Source of the DNA: Peteryoungia algae
GTDB taxonomy: Bacteria; Pseudomonadota; Alphaproteobacteria; Rhizobiales; Rhizobiaceae
Direction of reading: 5' to 3'
Assembly (NCBI RefSeq): GCF_030369675.1
Contig: NZ_CP128477.1
Span: 3,986,501-4,050,500 of the forward strand
Length of the DNA: 64,000 nt
Below the pieces are notes generated by a model that was given only the letters and a program-made list of their open reading frames with translations, was not told the DNA's origin and did not search any database. The position numbers and the translations under genes were made by a program. This document shows positions 21,142-29,257 of the stretch, piece after piece (the stretch's first letter is position 1; every line of letters starts with the position of its first letter).

Positions 21142-24100
21142 TCAATCCGCGAGCACGCGCGGCGAGGGGAACATTACCTCGACCAGCGTGCCCTCGTTGG
21201 GCGTCGACGAGATGGCGAACTGCGCCCTGTTGGCATCCACCATGGCCTTTGTCAGCGGCAGGCCGAGACCGGTGCCGTCGCCGCGGCTGCGCGGAGTGCC
21301 GGTCGAGACCTGGCGGAAAGGCTTCATCGCCTGCTCCAACTCGCTGCGCGACATGCCGACGCCGGTGTCCCGGATCCGGAGAACCACGCTGCCGTTTGGC
21401 TCATAGGCCGTGGAGACGATGATCTGGCCACCGGAGGGCGTGAAGCGGATCGCATTGGCGAGGATGTTCAGCACAATCTGCTTGATCGAGCGACCGTCGG
21501 CCACGACATTCGGCACGGCCTGCGACAGCGCGGTGCGGATGATGACCCGCTGGCCGTTCGCCTGCGGCTGCACGATCGAGACCGCTGCCTGCACCATCTC
21601 GTTCAATCCGACGGAGGAAAAGTCCAGCTCCATCTCGCCGGCTTCGATCTTGGATATGTCGAGCAGGTCGTTGACGATGTCGAGCACATGCCGTCCGGAC
21701 CGCACGATGTCATGCGCATATTCGCCGTAGCGCGGATGGCCGACGGGACCGAAATGCTCGTTCGCCATCATGTCGGCAAAGCCGATGATCGCGTTGAGCG
21801 GTGTCCGGATTTCGTGGCTGACGCGGGCAAGGAAATCGGTCTTGTGGGCGTTCGCCGTCTCGGCCGCGCGCTTGGCGTTGCGCAGTTCCTCTTCGGTTCG
21901 CTTCCACTGGGTGATGTCGCGGATCACTGCACAATAGCCGTTCGAGGAATTCAGCTTCCCGATCGTCATGAACATGGGCAGGAAGCCGCCGGAGGCTTCG
22001 CGTCCGATCACTTCGCGCCCGTCGTTGAGAACGCTGGCGACGCCATGGCCCGAAAGCCCGTTGAGATAGTCAAGGATCGACTTCTGGCTTTCATGGGCAA
22101 ACAGCATGACGAAGGGCTTGCCGCGCGTTTCCATGTCGTCGAAGTTGAACAATGCACTCGCCGCCCGGTTCATCGACCGGATATCGCCGTCGGAATCGAG
22201 GATCACGACCCCGTCGGTCGCCGTTTCCAGGATCGAGCGCATTTCCTCGACCTCCACCTTGACGCGGGCGAGTTCTGCCGCCTGGGCCGGTGTCGCGCCG
22301 CCTGATGCGCCCGACGCGGTGACCAGCGCCGGCATGGCAGCCGGAGACTCGGCGGGGGTGTCGGCGCGCGTACGGTCTTCCGGCTGGGCGATCAGTGCCA
22401 GCATCAGCGCACTCGTCTCCTCGAAGCGCACCGATTGCAGGCGTGCGGTCACCGGCAGCAGCCGGTCGTCGGCGCAGAGCGCAACGACCTGGCCCGCTTC
22501 GTCGCCGGGCGTTTCGAGATCCTGCCGCTGGATGAGTGCGTCGAGGCCACCGGCTTCATCGAGCTCGGCCAGCGTCTTGTAGCCCGTCAGGCTGAAGAAT
22601 TCGGGATTGGCATGGATCAGCCGGTCACCGACATGCACGAGGAGGGCAACCGGCATCAGGTCGATGATCTCGGCGGTCAGGCTGCGTCCCCGCGTGGGCG
22701 CCGGGCGATCGCTCGCCGGTTCCGGCTGTGTGGCCTCGACATCCGGCTCGGATGCCGGCGGCTCAACAGCTTCAACCGGGGGCGCGGTATCCACCGGTTT
22801 GGGGGCCTCGGGGGCAGGGGGGAGGCTTTCGGTGCGCAGAGCGGGCGGTTCGGACGGCGTGAGCGATTGTTCGACCTTGGCACGCAGCCCGAGCGGATCG
22901 AGCTTGCGCGCAATCTCCTGGAAGGCCGCCTGTTCACCCGGTGTCAGGGCGTCGCGCTGGCGAGTGCGACGATCCTGCAACTGCACGACCTTGTCGGGCA
23001 GGCTCGGCTTGCGCGGTTCCATGATCCGCAGGACGGGTGGTTCGAAGCCGCCTGGCTGCGGCACCGGCGCCTCCTCATCGGCAACGGGCGCAAAATCGTC
23101 GGCGTCGGTGTCCGGTTCAGGCGTCTCATCCTCGTCCTCAGCGGAATGCAGCAGTGCGTCGAGCACATCCTCGCCGGCTTCGGCGATCTGCTCCTCCTCG
23201 AAGTCTTCCGGCGGGTGGCGCTCGCCTTCGGCGAGTTCGGTGAGAAATTCGACCAGATCCTCGTCGGGATTGCTGGCAACCTCATCCGCGGGCTCGATCA
23301 GGTCGTCCATAACCGGCTCTTCGCGCAGGAAGGTCATGCCGATTGCATCCGGATCGTCCTGGGCATCGGCTACACGCACGATGCCGAATCCGCGGAAACC
23401 ATCGAAGTCGCGGTTGCGGGTATAGGTCGGAAGCGCCGCGAGATCGACCGGGACCACCAGCCGTGTGCCTTCGACGGGCCAGTAGATCGTCTTGCCGGAC
23501 CAGGTATCCCGCTTCTTCAGCAATTCGCCGATCTTGCCTTCGGGGTCGAGGTTGAAGAGGGCTGCCAGATCGGAAAAGGCAACGCCATTGATGTCGGCGG
23601 CCCGCGGACCGACGGCCTGGGCAAATTCGGAGGATACTTCGCTGAACCGGCCTTCGGCGTCGATCTTCCAGACGAATCGGGTCGCGCGGCGATCCTGGCT
23701 GAAGATGAAGCGATCAGCGATAGGCGCGCTGGCTGGCGTCTGGGGAAGAGCCGGTCCTGCAACGGCAGGCGCCTCCTTAACGACCGGGGCTTGTTCGGCA
23801 GGGGGCTCCTCGGTCTCTGTCAGGGTCGTTTCAGAGATGGGCCCGTCCTTGTCCACAGTCGGTGCGGGATCAGGCGCGGCGGCATGATCATCCGCTTCGG
23901 CGCCCTGAGCGGTCAGCGTCTCCTTGATATCGTCGTTCTCGCTGAGATCGACTGTTTCCGGCTCGATTTCCTCGATGTCACCGATCGCCGCGATCACGCT
24001 TTCGAACGGTGCGGCAGGCGAGGGCATTGCCTCGTCCGCCACTGCCGGTTCGGGTTCGAACGCCTCAGCCTCAGCCTCAGCCTCAGCCTCAGCCTCAGCC

Positions 24101-24912
24101 TCGGTGTCTGTCTCTGTCTCTGTCTCGGGCGTATCCTCGACCGTGTCGTCGGCGCGAACGGGCATGGGCTCAGCTGCAGGCAGATCGGCATCGTCTTCAT
24201 CGACAAGCTCGGTGCTCGGATCCATCTGGCCGAGGATCGTCTCGACTGCGAAGAGCAGGTGCAGCGCCGGCTCATCCGAAATCTTGCCGATCGCCGCCGG
24301 CAATTGGCCGAGAGCGGTCGGGATCGGCCGCTTGACCAGCCGACCGGCATCCGCATCGACGAAATTGACCAGCGTGCGGGCAGTCTGCGGCGATATACCG
24401 AGACCGGGGAAACCCTCGGAATTGGCAACGACGCGGCCTTCGCCGTCGAGCACGGCCATGTGGGTATCCGGATCGTCGAAACCGCTCATCAGGTCCAGGC
24501 TGAGTTGCTGCACGGTCCCGCTGGATGGCTTGATCGGGGGCACGGCAAGCAGGATCACCGCCTCGCCGCTGCGAACCTCGAGACACTCCGTCGTCGCTGT
24601 GACAGGCACTTTCTGGAAGCCGGCCGTGATGCGCAGCATCAGATTGCGACTGTCTCCGACATTGGCCAGCTGCCGCGCCGCGGTCTCGATCTGGCGGAAG
24701 GTGATGTCGCTGCGCTGAGGCCCTTCCTCCAGGAAGTCGTAGATCGAGGTGGCCCCGAAAAAGCGCGCCCCTGCGCCATTGCACCAGAGCACGCGCTCCA
24801 GTCCCGGCGCAAACAGCACGAGCGCTTCGCCACGCGCAAGGCGCGGACGGATGAGGTCGTGCACAGCGACGTCGATGAACGGATATTGAGCGGGCATATT
24901 GGGGACCTGCAC
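21142..24912 (-). CDS. PAS-domain sensor histidine kinase, PdhS-like
   Basis: The 1256-residue kinase has N-terminal PAS-like regions, a long acidic low-complexity linker (roughly residues 250-400), further PAS domains, and a C-terminal kinase core. The phosphorylated His is in RVSHEIRTPLNAIIGFADMM, followed by HFGPVGHPRYGEYAHDI, characteristic of PdhS/DivJ/PleC kinases that act on DivK in rhizobial cell-cycle control. The ATP-binding domain has an N box (LNILANAIRFTPSGG) and G2 box (GDGTGLGLPLTKAMV). The frame can start at GTG 24912 (MQVPN) or ATG 24897 (MPAQYPF); neither has a convincing Shine-Dalgarno. It lies upstream of the LysE gene, 34 bp away. Confidence 0.88.
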   Translation of the reverse strand: MQVPNMPAQYPFIDVAVHDLIRPRLARGEALVLFAPGLERVLWCNGAGARFFGATSIYDFLEEGPQRSDITFRQIETAARQLANVGDSRNLMLRITAGFQKVPVTATTECLEVRSGEAVILLAVPPIKPSSGTVQQLSLDLMSGFDDPDTHMAVLDGEGRVVANSEGFPGLGISPQTARTLVNFVDADAGRLVKRPIPTALGQLPAAIGKISDEPALHLLFAVETILGQMDPSTELVDEDDADLPAAEPMPVRADDTVEDTPETETETDTEAEAEAEAEAEAEAFEPEPAVADEAMPSPAAPFESVIAAIGDIEEIEPETVDLSENDDIKETLTAQGAEADDHAAAPDPAPTVDKDGPISETTLTETEEPPAEQAPVVKEAPAVAGPALPQTPASAPIADRFIFSQDRRATRFVWKIDAEGRFSEVSSEFAQAVGPRAADINGVAFSDLAALFNLDPEGKIGELLKKRDTWSGKTIYWPVEGTRLVVPVDLAALPTYTRNRDFDGFRGFGIVRVADAQDDPDAIGMTFLREEPVMDDLIEPADEVASNPDEDLVEFLTELAEGERHPPEDFEEEQIAEAGEDVLDALLHSAEDEDETPEPDTDADDFAPVADEEAPVPQPGGFEPPVLRIMEPRKPSLPDKVVQLQDRRTRQRDALTPGEQAAFQEIARKLDPLGLRAKVEQSLTPSEPPALRTESLPPAPEAPKPVDTAPPVEAVEPPASEPDVEATQPEPASDRPAPTRGRSLTAEIIDLMPVALLVHVGDRLIHANPEFFSLTGYKTLAELDEAGGLDALIQRQDLETPGDEAGQVVALCADDRLLPVTARLQSVRFEETSALMLALIAQPEDRTRADTPAESPAAMPALVTASGASGGATPAQAAELARVKVEVEEMRSILETATDGVVILDSDGDIRSMNRAASALFNFDDMETRGKPFVMLFAHESQKSILDYLNGLSGHGVASVLNDGREVIGREASGGFLPMFMTIGKLNSSNGYCAVIRDITQWKRTEEELRNAKRAAETANAHKTDFLARVSHEIRTPLNAIIGFADMMANEHFGPVGHPRYGEYAHDIVRSGRHVLDIVNDLLDISKIEAGEMELDFSSVGLNEMVQAAVSIVQPQANGQRVIIRTALSQAVPNVVADGRSIKQIVLNILANAIRFTPSGGQIIVSTAYEPNGSVVLRIRDTGVGMSRSELEQAMKPFRQVSTGTPRSRGDGTGLGLPLTKAMVDANRAQFAISSTPNEGTLVEVMFPSPRVLAD
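24063..24128. repeat. Hexanucleotide repeat in the kinase gene, encoding Glu-Ala/Glu-Thr
   Basis: Six perfect CCTCAG units and one CCTCGG (24063-24104) are followed by CTCTGT-type units to 24128. On the minus strand they give alternating Glu-Ala and Glu-Thr. Changes in unit number keep the reading frame but alter linker length. Confidence 0.85.
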
Positions 24913-25037
24913 TTCATGGCCTGCGAGTAAATTAACAGATTTTTAATAGCTAGGCAGTGCCCTCGGGTCCAGAAAATGGGGCGCCTTTCGGTCGATAAGG
25001 TTAATCCGACAGGATTATTAACATGCAAAAAATCTAA

Positions 25038-25070
25038 TTGTGCAGTGCACAACGATATTGCAATGCACAA
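25038..25070. promoter_or_regulatory. Two TGCA-rich palindromes, probable PhaR-type operator
   Basis: TTGTGCA-G-TGCACAA (25038-25052) is a perfect 15-bp palindrome, and a second, imperfect copy, TTGCAATGCACAA (25058-25070), follows. They lie 74-106 bp upstream of the phasin ATG. PhaR repressors bind TGC-rich sites before phasin genes in other alphaproteobacteria; binding here is inferred. Confidence 0.55.
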
Positions 25071-25143
25071 TAATCGATGCTATATGGGGTTCAGGAATGA
25101 AACACAGGGGTCTCCAAGATCCCGCGACAAGAGGAAATACGCT

Positions 25144-25584
25144 ATGAACACCAAGGATATGTTCTCTTTCTCGACCTTTGACCCCTCGAAGATGCAGGAA
25201 AGCTTCCGTGACTTCGCCGAAAAGGGCGCAGCCCAGTCGAAGGAAGCCTATGCCAAGATGAAGACCGCGACGGAAGAAGCCACGAAGACCGTGGAAGCCA
25301 CTGTCCAGACGGCCCAGGCCGGCACGGTTGAACTCGGCCTCAAGGCCATCGACGCCATGCGCACCAACACCGAACTTTCGCTCGCCCACATGGAAGCGCT
25401 CCTCGGCGTGAAGTCGGTTGCCGAACTCGTCGAGTTGCAGACCGCGTTCATCCGCAAGCAGGCGGAAGTGACGATCGAACAGGCCAAGTCCATTCAGGAA
25501 ACCGCCAAGAAGGTGACCGAGACTGTGACGAAGCCGGGCAAGGAAGCCGCTGAAAAGGCCATGTCCTCGCTCAAGGTCGCCTGA
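25144..25584 (+). CDS. Phasin (polyhydroxyalkanoate granule protein)
   Basis: The 146-residue protein is all-helical and coats storage granules. The phasin signature covers about residues 40-120, including NTELSLAHMEALLGVKSVAELVEL and IRKQAEVTIEQAK. Ala/Lys/Thr-rich ends fit the family. The ATG at 25144 follows AGAGGAAATACGCT. Codon use is highly biased, suggesting strong expression, and a strong terminator follows. The symbol phaP is used in related genomes, but several paralogues exist, so no symbol is given. Confidence 0.9.
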   Translation: MNTKDMFSFSTFDPSKMQESFRDFAEKGAAQSKEAYAKMKTATEEATKTVEATVQTAQAGTVELGLKAIDAMRTNTELSLAHMEALLGVKSVAELVELQTAFIRKQAEVTIEQAKSIQETAKKVTETVTKPGKEAAEKAMSSLKVA

Positions 25585-25623
25585 TCGCCCGACGCGACCA
25601 GAAAAATCCTCCCAAGGATCTTG

Positions 25624-25648
25624 GGCCGGGCGTCGAGCCCGGCCTTTT
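25624..25648 (+). terminator. Rho-independent terminator after the phasin gene
   Basis: GGCCGGGC-GTCGA-GCCCGGCC followed by TTTT, 40 bp after the stop codon. Confidence 0.85.
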
Positions 25649-25748
25649 CCCTATCCCGAGCCTTTTTACGCGATGCGCAGAAAGGGCTTGAAAAAAAATC
25701 CATCTGCTCGTATGTGACCCCTCGACGGCGTCAGCGACGCAGTCATGT

Positions 25749-25825
25749 GCGGTTGTAGCTCAGTTGGTTAGAGCGCAGGTTTGTGGCACCTGAGGTCGGA
25801 GGTTCAATTCCCCCCAACCGTACCA
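25749..25825 (+). tRNA. tRNA-His (anticodon GTG), CCA encoded
   Basis: A 77-nt cloverleaf with a 7-bp acceptor stem (GCGGTTG / CAACCGT), D arm, anticodon loop TTGTGGC and encoded CCA. The acceptor ends in a G1-U72 wobble with A73, and the base before G1 is T, so the G-1 typical of tRNA-His is not encoded. That pattern is known for alphaproteobacteria. The T stem has one A51/C63 mismatch. The 3' half is the left attachment site of the integrated element. Confidence 0.95.
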
Positions 25826-25830
25826 TTTTT
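25777..25830. repeat. Left attachment site (attL)
   Basis: This 54-bp block runs from the anticodon stem of tRNA-His through CCA and five T. It is identical to 40965-41018. The bases just outside differ (C against T on the left, T against C on the right), which sets the limits. Confidence 0.93.
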
Positions 25831-26075
25831 TCTTTCAATAGGCCCATATTTCACAATGGGTTATAGTGATGAGAAGGTTTTCTCTTCGCTTATCTGCTAC
25901 AGCAATTCGCACTGACGCAGCGTTGCAGAACACCTTTGGAACATCTTCGACCGTGATTTAAGTGCGCGTTCATTTTGATGCTGGAGCTTCGGTGTGGAAT
26001 TTGGGCCACTTGCCAAGCAGCGCCGGGTAAAAAAGCGATTCGTTACCGAGGGCTCATTTGTAAGAGCTAATAAAC

Positions 26076-27140
26076 CTAGACTTGGAACCTGGATATTGGA
26101 TCATCTGGACCTGGCCCCATATCTTCTGACGGGAACAGGTCGAGCTCCATTTGACGTGAACGTTTCACCTCCACGACCAGAGTTGCTACCGGAGGGTAAT
26201 AGAAATCCTTCACAATAACGGACAACGCTGACGCCACTTTTTCGACTGCGGTGTCCTCGCAAAGTGCTAATCGAAGACCGAGGTCCTCTGGATCAGATGT
26301 GATGTTGAGGCCGATAGGCTGCTCCAATAGTTGCCCTGGGGCGCTGTGGAATGGAGCGATCCTCTCGCTTGTTTGACTTAATAGGGCGCAGATATTTGCG
26401 ATAACGAACCAGCCAAAAGGAAGGTTTGCGTCAAACGCATTTCGATGAAGAGCCGCAGCCGTGTGTATACGAGGCGATATTGGCGTCATCCAATTTCCCG
26501 ATGACTGAACACGCCGATGAGTGGCCAGTTCGGCTGCAAGAGCGAGACCAAATTGAGTCCCAGTGTATATGTAGCCAGTATTAGCCTCATGAAGGGCTCG
26601 GATGGCAGCTTGAGAATTTACGTCAAATTTGTCCAACCGCGGTGAGAACGCCATGTATTTCGCAAAATTTTTCCCAATAAGCTGAGAAATGTTGAACAAG
26701 CCGAGACGCTGGTCGTCGTCAGAAGCGCCAAATTTGTCGTTTGCCCCAAATGTTTTTGCCGACTTGTAGGTCTTGTAAAGCCTTTTCGCCTGTACGACGT
26801 AAGGGGCTGAGAACTTAATACGAGTTGCTTTATCCTCGTAAACAATGACCAACCCAAAGTCGGCATATGTGATTTGATGCTCCAGCCCAGCATGATGTCG
26901 CATCTTTACGTTGAAGTTGATGTCAAGTCCGTCGGCGGAAAGAGATTTCCGGAGCCAAGCAACCGGTGCTTCGGGAATATTTTCAATGTGCCAGAGCTCT
27001 GAGCCCTCCAGCATTTTCCAGAATGTTCGAGTAATCTCAATTTCATCGGGTGGAATAGCATCGGTCATCTGACTGACCAGATGTTTGTCAAATCCATCGA
27101 AGAAAGCCGCTATCGTCCTAATTTGGCGTAAGGAAAGCAA
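26076..27140 (-). CDS. Uncharacterised protein with a possible PD-(D/E)XK-like (QxK) nuclease core
   Basis: The 354-residue protein has no family I can name. A segment reads YADFG at about residue 92 and VVQAKRLYK at about 115-123, separated by a hydrophobic strand. An Asp followed about 23 residues later by QxK is the arrangement of Mrr-type PD-(D/E)XK endonucleases (D94, Q117, K119 here). The C-terminal half is helical with no further motif. The start is a TTG at 27140 with GGAGG nine bases upstream; an ATG at 27068 lacks a ribosome-binding site. It is the first gene inside attL, AT-rich against its neighbours, a place often used for defence cargo. The nuclease reading is an inference. Confidence 0.6.
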   Translation of the reverse strand: MLSLRQIRTIAAFFDGFDKHLVSQMTDAIPPDEIEITRTFWKMLEGSELWHIENIPEAPVAWLRKSLSADGLDINFNVKMRHHAGLEHQITYADFGLVIVYEDKATRIKFSAPYVVQAKRLYKTYKSAKTFGANDKFGASDDDQRLGLFNISQLIGKNFAKYMAFSPRLDKFDVNSQAAIRALHEANTGYIYTGTQFGLALAAELATHRRVQSSGNWMTPISPRIHTAAALHRNAFDANLPFGWFVIANICALLSQTSERIAPFHSAPGQLLEQPIGLNITSDPEDLGLRLALCEDTAVEKVASALSVIVKDFYYPPVATLVVEVKRSRQMELDLFPSEDMGPGPDDPISRFQV

Positions 27141-27437
27141 GGTAAATGGCCTCCGAAAAATTCAAATAGTCGCCCGACTAGGCCATCCAGAAGTGGTGTT
27201 ATGCAAACACACGCGATTGTAATAAAGGGTAAATGGCTTGGCCGAATAAATTTGATGTTTCGCAAGGCTAATTTAGTAGGAATTAATTTTGCCACGCTTG
27301 CGTAATGGCAATATTTTCGGAGAGCCGATGCTTAGTAGCCGCAGGCGGATAAGCTGTATTCGGTCCATACAACTCACTTTTTTTTGTTCTCCTGACCGCC
27401 GGCAGGCAGACTTTGGGTATTCTCCCGAGGGCTTTCC
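27141..27437. other. AT-rich divergent gap before the mobilisation operon
   Basis: This 297-bp gap separates the nuclease-like gene from the relaxase gene. It holds a T-rich tract (near 27369-27376) and the small hairpin CCGCCGG. Promoters for both directions must lie here. As it sits directly upstream of the relaxase gene it is one candidate for the transfer origin, but I see no clear inverted repeat with a nick motif. Confidence 0.35.
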
Positions 27438-28595
27438 TTGGCATACCAGTTCGCGCGCATTGAGCTCTACAGCCGCTCCGGCAAGGCGGGACGGACGACC
27501 GACTATATCTTCGACGAAGTCACACGAGTCCCGTCTGCCTCTGTCCATGTGCCGTCTCCGAAGCCACCAGAAGTAGTTTACGGTCTTCACCCCGACGCGC
27601 TGCGGGTGCTGCACGACGAACGCGCAGCGGCTGCAAAGACTTCGAGGACGGATAAGTCTGGCAAGACAACGCTGAAGGCGATCCGCAAAGACCAAAACAC
27701 TCTGGCCGGCCTGATCTTTTCTCACCCCGTGAGCATGGACGAGTATCGCGCCAGCATAGATGTGCGGCGTGACGTTGCTGAGTGGGAGCAGCGTTCTATC
27801 GCCTGGCTTCGAGAGCAACACGGCGACAGGCTGGTGTCTGTCGTTCGCCACACCGACGAGAGCCATCCCCATCTTCACGCTTATCTGCTTCCCGATGACA
27901 CCGAGATGCGCGCCGGTCTTCTGCACCCCGGATACCCCGCGAAGAACGCAGTCCTCGCCGCTGGACCGCAACCAGGGGAAGACAAGAAGGCAATGGGGAA
28001 GCGCGCTGACCGTGCCTACGTGGCGGGCATGCGGGCATGGCTGGACGATTATCACGCGAAAGTGGCGATCCCAGCCGGCCTTACGCGCCTCGGTGCTGGC
28101 AAGCGCCGCCTGACGCGAGCGCAGTGGCACCAGGAAAAAGCCCAGGCGGCGGCGCTCAAGGAGGCTCTGGAGCGGGCGAGAGTCGTCGAGGCCAAGGGAC
28201 GCGCCTACATCGATCGCACGAAGAAGAAGGCTGCGGCGATCAAGTCGGACGCTGCGAGGGCAAAGGCCTCGGCGGACCGGTTCAAGGGCGTCGGTGGCGC
28301 TGTCCGCGCCGTCGTCGATGGCGCACGCGAATCCGCCCTACGAGACAGTGTGCGACAGAAATACGCCGCTGCCGTCACCGCCACGAAGGCTGCCCTCGAC
28401 AAGGCGAGGTCCGAAGCTGACCGCGAACGGATTGCACGACGTGAGATCGAAAAGAAGGCTGCCGAACAACGCCACGCGCTGCGGCTCCAGGCACAGCGTC
28501 TCGCCTCGGCTCAACAGGAAATTCGGAATTTGTCGCGCGCCCTTGCCGCTGCGGTGGACGAGCCACGACCAATATCGGGAGGGATGACGCTATGA
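27438..28595 (+). CDS. MobV/Pre-type relaxase (plasmid mobilisation protein)
   Basis: The 385-residue protein carries the MobV motif III HTDESHPHLH (H-x-D-E-x-x-P-H-x-H) near residues 139-148; its His residues bind the metal used to nick oriT. The N-terminus (YQFARIELYSRSG) corresponds to motif I. After about residue 225 the protein is a long coiled coil rich in Ala, Lys and Arg, common in this family. The start is TTG at 27438 with GAGGG upstream. It heads a six-gene operon and overlaps the next gene by 4 bp (ATGA). It would process the element's DNA for transfer using another element's secretion channel. Confidence 0.88.
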   Translation: MAYQFARIELYSRSGKAGRTTDYIFDEVTRVPSASVHVPSPKPPEVVYGLHPDALRVLHDERAAAAKTSRTDKSGKTTLKAIRKDQNTLAGLIFSHPVSMDEYRASIDVRRDVAEWEQRSIAWLREQHGDRLVSVVRHTDESHPHLHAYLLPDDTEMRAGLLHPGYPAKNAVLAAGPQPGEDKKAMGKRADRAYVAGMRAWLDDYHAKVAIPAGLTRLGAGKRRLTRAQWHQEKAQAAALKEALERARVVEAKGRAYIDRTKKKAAAIKSDAARAKASADRFKGVGGAVRAVVDGARESALRDSVRQKYAAAVTATKAALDKARSEADRERIARREIEKKAAEQRHALRLQAQRLASAQQEIRNLSRALAAAVDEPRPISGGMTL

Positions 28596-29257
28596 CGGTG
28601 GGCGAAGAGATTTTCTTGCAGAATGCTCGGGCGATCCTGCGCGACATTGGCATGCCCCATCTCGATTGGGCGCACGGAGCGGCGGTCAACATCGTGCGCC
28701 GATCCATGAACGTCAGGGACAGGCCCACTCACCACCAGCAGGCCTTTCTGGAAGCCGAGGCTCCAGCGCTACTGGCGTATTTGGAGACCTTGGCTGAATC
28801 TGGAGAAATCGCGGCCTGGAGGACGCTGCACGCCCGTGTCAGGCTTCATGCTGAAGTCCTCCAGGAAAGCGGTATGCATCCATGCGCTCGCCCGCGGGTG
28901 GCAGCCATATGGCACGCGCTCCCGGAGCTCGCGGCCCTCGGACAGCTCATCATCGACCGCGTTGCCAAGAAAGAAGGACACGCACCATATGCTGAACCTG
29001 TCTTTTTCGACGTCACGACGGAAACAAGTGGCGATGGAGAGAAAGGCAGCGCCGGAAAAGCAGGTTCAGCGACGTCGCATAGACCTCGACCGTCGCCACG
29101 TCTTGCATTTCCGACTGTAACCGTGACGCCAACACCTGCCGAGGAAAAGGCGCTCGATCTCGAAGACCAGAAATCGGACGACGACATCTCGTCTCCCGTT
29201 GGTCCCGAGACGCAAAACGGTGTGACGGGGCCGCGACCTGATGGAGGTCTCAAATGA
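28592..29257 (+). CDS. Unknown protein in the relaxase/TraY operon (221 aa)
   Basis: A helical N-terminal region of about 135 residues (INDEX-free phrases FLQNARAILRDIG and PALLAYLETLAESGEIAAW) is followed by a Pro-, Ser- and acid-rich tail that looks disordered. No signal peptide or membrane helix. It overlaps the relaxase stop and the traY start by 4 bp each, so it is translationally coupled to both. A role as an accessory mobilisation factor is inferred from position only. Confidence 0.75.
   Translation: MTVGEEIFLQNARAILRDIGMPHLDWAHGAAVNIVRRSMNVRDRPTHHQQAFLEAEAPALLAYLETLAESGEIAAWRTLHARVRLHAEVLQESGMHPCARPRVAAIWHALPELAALGQLIIDRVAKKEGHAPYAEPVFFDVTTETSGDGEKGSAGKAGSATSHRPRPSPRLAFPTVTVTPTPAEEKALDLEDQKSDDDISSPVGPETQNGVTGPRPDGGLK

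Noticed and set aside
24898..24960. Alternative ATG at 24917 for the PdhS-type kinase
   Set aside because: That ATG is in another frame (MKCRSPIC) and does not lead into the kinase; the usable starts are GTG 24912 and ATG 24897.
25994..26218. Rightward frame inside attL
   Set aside because: It runs antisense to the better supported nuclease-like gene and has no motif.
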